Source of the DNA: Lachnospiraceae bacterium
Lineage (GTDB): Bacteria; Bacillota; Clostridia; Lachnospirales; Lachnospiraceae
Reading direction: 5' to 3'
Assembly (NCBI GenBank): GCA_017463225.1
Contig: JAFTPO010000036.1
Coordinates: forward strand, 1-51,580
Length of the DNA: 51,580 nucleotides
The position numbers and the translations under genes were made by a program. The notes under the pieces were generated by a model. That model saw only the letters and a list, made by a program, of their open reading frames with translations, made no database searches and was not told where the DNA came from. Position 1 is the first letter of the stretch, and every line of letters starts with the position of its first letter. Positions 51,445 through 51,580 of this stretch are shown piece after piece.

Positions 51445-51497
51445 CCGACCCCCAAAAGTTAGACCTAAAAATCTAACAATTGGGAGGTCGGTTTTTT
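51445..51497 (+). terminator. hairpin at the IS left end
   Basis: CCGACC pairs with GGTCGG, and CCCAA-AGTTAGA pairs with TCTAAC-TTGGG inside it, followed by TTTTTT. It would block transcription entering from outside, and contains the GGAGGT ribosome binding site of the transposase in its 3' arm, so outside readthrough transcripts would also be poorly translated. Confidence 0.75.
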
Positions 51498-51580
51498 ATG
51501 GCAAAATATTCATTTGAATTTAAAAAGCAAATGGTTCTTGAATATTTATCTCGTGGAGGAGGCTCTAACTTTTTAGCAAA
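51498..51580 (+). CDS. IS3-family transposase N-terminus (partial)
   Basis: Twenty-seven codons to the window edge: MAKYSFEFKKQMVLEYLSRG, then GGSNFLAK. This is the start of the helix-turn-helix OrfA-type protein of IS3-family elements. GGAGGT lies nine bases before the ATG, within the hairpin arm. The rest, including any frameshift to the catalytic DDE part, is outside the window. Confidence 0.8.
   Translation, partial: MAKYSFEFKKQMVLEYLSRGGGSNFLA

Larger units (their letters stand above)
51441..51580 (+). mobile_element. left end of an IS3-family insertion sequence (cut by the window edge)
   Basis: The sequence begins with TGAACCGACCCCCAAAAG followed by TTAGAC, an IS3/IS150-like left inverted repeat. 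A reading frame starts 57 bp in (51498). The right end is outside the window, so target duplication cannot be checked. Adjacent AT-rich DNA lies between it and the ABC ATPase start at 51366. Confidence 0.8.

Overview
The window looks like a chromosomal segment of a low-GC, anaerobic Clostridia, most likely a Lachnospiraceae (Roseburia/Lachnospira/Butyrivibrio-like). I infer this from strong AGGAGG ribosome binding sites, an A-type flavodiiron protein, a split purine pair (AICAR formyltransferase plus a PurO-type IMP cyclohydrolase) behind a ZTP riboswitch, the many lipoproteins and DegV/PlsC genes, and the absence of outer-membrane genes. Genus and species cannot be fixed from the sequence alone. 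No tRNA, rRNA, CRISPR array or prophage was seen.

Layout. 1-3029: an operon-like run of minus-strand genes of unknown function. 3132-5908: flavodiiron protein, DUF1893 protein and ferredoxin-type aldo/keto reductase. 5998-7477: a sce7726-family protein with an unknown partner. 7723-9634: short-chain dehydrogenase, small coiled-coil protein, and a non-coding array of five 62-bp tandem repeats. 9635-14965: EF-G-like GTPase, a small XRE regulator, DMT transporter and NhaC antiporter. 15114-16076: dihydrouridine synthase. 16167-25771: lipoprotein, two DegV proteins, a glycosyltransferase/acyltransferase operon that includes a GT8-PlsC fusion, and a PlsC / adenylate-forming ligase / ACP / flavodoxin operon. 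25886-27541: manganese exporter mntP behind a yybP-ykoY riboswitch, with TetR and SCP2-like genes. 27591-31412: two two-component systems; the second is KdpDE-like and is followed by a 35-residue membrane peptide. 31512-33812: ZTP riboswitch and purine genes. 33970-37847: HAD phosphatase, DHHW and MBOAT O-acylation genes, lipoprotein. 38080-38841: acyltransferase. 39048-41393: amino-acid ABC transporter whose binding protein appears circularly permuted. 41548-45381: glucose PTS IICBA and alanine/glycine symporter. 45660-48933: second amino-acid ABC transporter, DUF202 protein, lipoprotein. 49068-51366: ABC exporter pair. 51441-51580: left end of an IS3-type element.

Three non-coding patterns stand out. 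(1) Four minus-strand promoters carry a near-identical palindrome (core ACTACAGGTT) abutting the -35 box, each with exactly 17 bp to a -10 box. They drive three sets of unknown genes plus the XRE gene, which suggests one autoregulated regulon. (2) Three 120-130 bp copies of a long structured repeat (33828, 41401, 43709) show compensatory base changes in their stems. (3) A TCAACAATTGTTGA-like palindrome precedes four lipid-related transcription units (two degV genes and two plsC units).
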